Below, piece by piece: positions 5,962-6,152 of a stretch of 6,152 nt of DNA. The translations under genes and the position numbers were made by a program. The notes beneath the pieces were generated by a model, which saw only the letters and a list, made by a program, of their open reading frames with translations, searched no databases and had not been told where the DNA came from. Position 1 is the stretch's first letter; each line of letters opens with the position of its first letter. Origin of the DNA: Natronohydrobacter sp. (GTDB lineage Bacteria; Pseudomonadota; Alphaproteobacteria; Rhodobacterales; Rhodobacteraceae); the NCBI GenBank assembly GCA_007117255.1, contig SKGU01000071.1, positions 1 through 6,152 of the forward strand, given 5' to 3'.

Positions 5962-6152
5962 ATGACAGACGCACAGATCACACATCAGGCCGAAGACGAC
6001 ATACGCAATCAGGACATACTGATCTGGGTCAATGGAAACCTGAAGCCCCGCAACGAAGCACTTGTTTCTGTTTATGATTCCGGCTTCATGCTGGGCGATG
6101 GCGTATGGGAAGGCTTGCGGCTCTATCACGGCGTCTGGGCCTTTGTGGATGA
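5962..6152 (+). CDS. Class IV aminotransferase, PLP-dependent (3' end missing)
   Basis: Only the first 63 codons are present. After a polar lead of about 19 residues, the sequence ILIWVNGNLKPRNEALVSVY begins a typical class IV aminotransferase N-domain. DSGFMLGDGVWEGLRLYHG is the strongly conserved segment shared by branched-chain-amino-acid, D-amino-acid and aminodeoxychorismate-lyase-type enzymes of this fold. Such enzymes move an amino group using pyridoxal phosphate; the catalytic lysine lies beyond the window, so the substrate cannot be assigned. The ATG at 5962 is 44 bases after the kinase-like gene on the same strand and has no visible ribosome site. An internal start is unlikely, because the conserved region needs nearly all of the visible sequence. 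Confidence 0.88.
   Translation, partial: MTDAQITHQAEDDIRNQDILIWVNGNLKPRNEALVSVYDSGFMLGDGVWEGLRLYHGVWAFVD

Noticed and set aside
5475..6129. Minus-strand open frames opposite the kinase-like and aminotransferase genes
   Set aside because: They overlap two plus-strand genes with recognisable family motifs and have no motif of their own.

Overview
This window looks like a chromosomal segment of an alphaproteobacterium, most likely Rhodobacteraceae-like. That placement is an inference from the high GC content, the strong GC bias at third codon positions, the fabB-fabI pairing, and the style of the flanking proteins; no marker gene is present to prove it. There are eight protein-coding features, two of them cut by the window edges. 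I see no rRNA, tRNA, CRISPR array or complete insertion sequence.

Left part, + strand (1-2980): the 3' portion of a large membrane-anchored protein with a glutamine-amidotransferase-like fold comes first. A 145-base gap follows, holding a compact inverted pair of REP-like palindromes with GTAG heads. Then comes the fatty-acid synthesis pair fabB (3-ketoacyl-ACP synthase I) and fabI (enoyl-ACP reductase), 10 bases apart and presumably co-transcribed. Together they would catalyse the condensing and last reducing steps of type II fatty acid elongation. The fabA gene that often accompanies fabB is not next to it.

Middle part, - strand (5087 down to 3435): two adjacent crcB genes encode small fluoride-channel (Fluc) subunits. 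Their reading frames overlap by four bases (ATGA), as expected for a heterodimeric channel. Below them, 64 bases on, is an unrecognised two-helix membrane protein with a possible PH-like tail. Its reading frame has no stop before it runs antisense into the end of fabI. The second crcB carries an uninterrupted run of ten G near its start.

Right part, + strand (5177-6152): a divergently transcribed kinase-fold protein with an altered catalytic loop is followed, after a short gap with a hairpin and a possible leaderless promoter, by the start of a class IV PLP-dependent aminotransferase that leaves the window.

Most of the window is ordinary core genome. The points most worth a second look are the REP pair, the poly-G tract and subunit asymmetry in the crcB pair, the antisense read-through ORF, and the kinase-like protein with non-standard catalytic residues.
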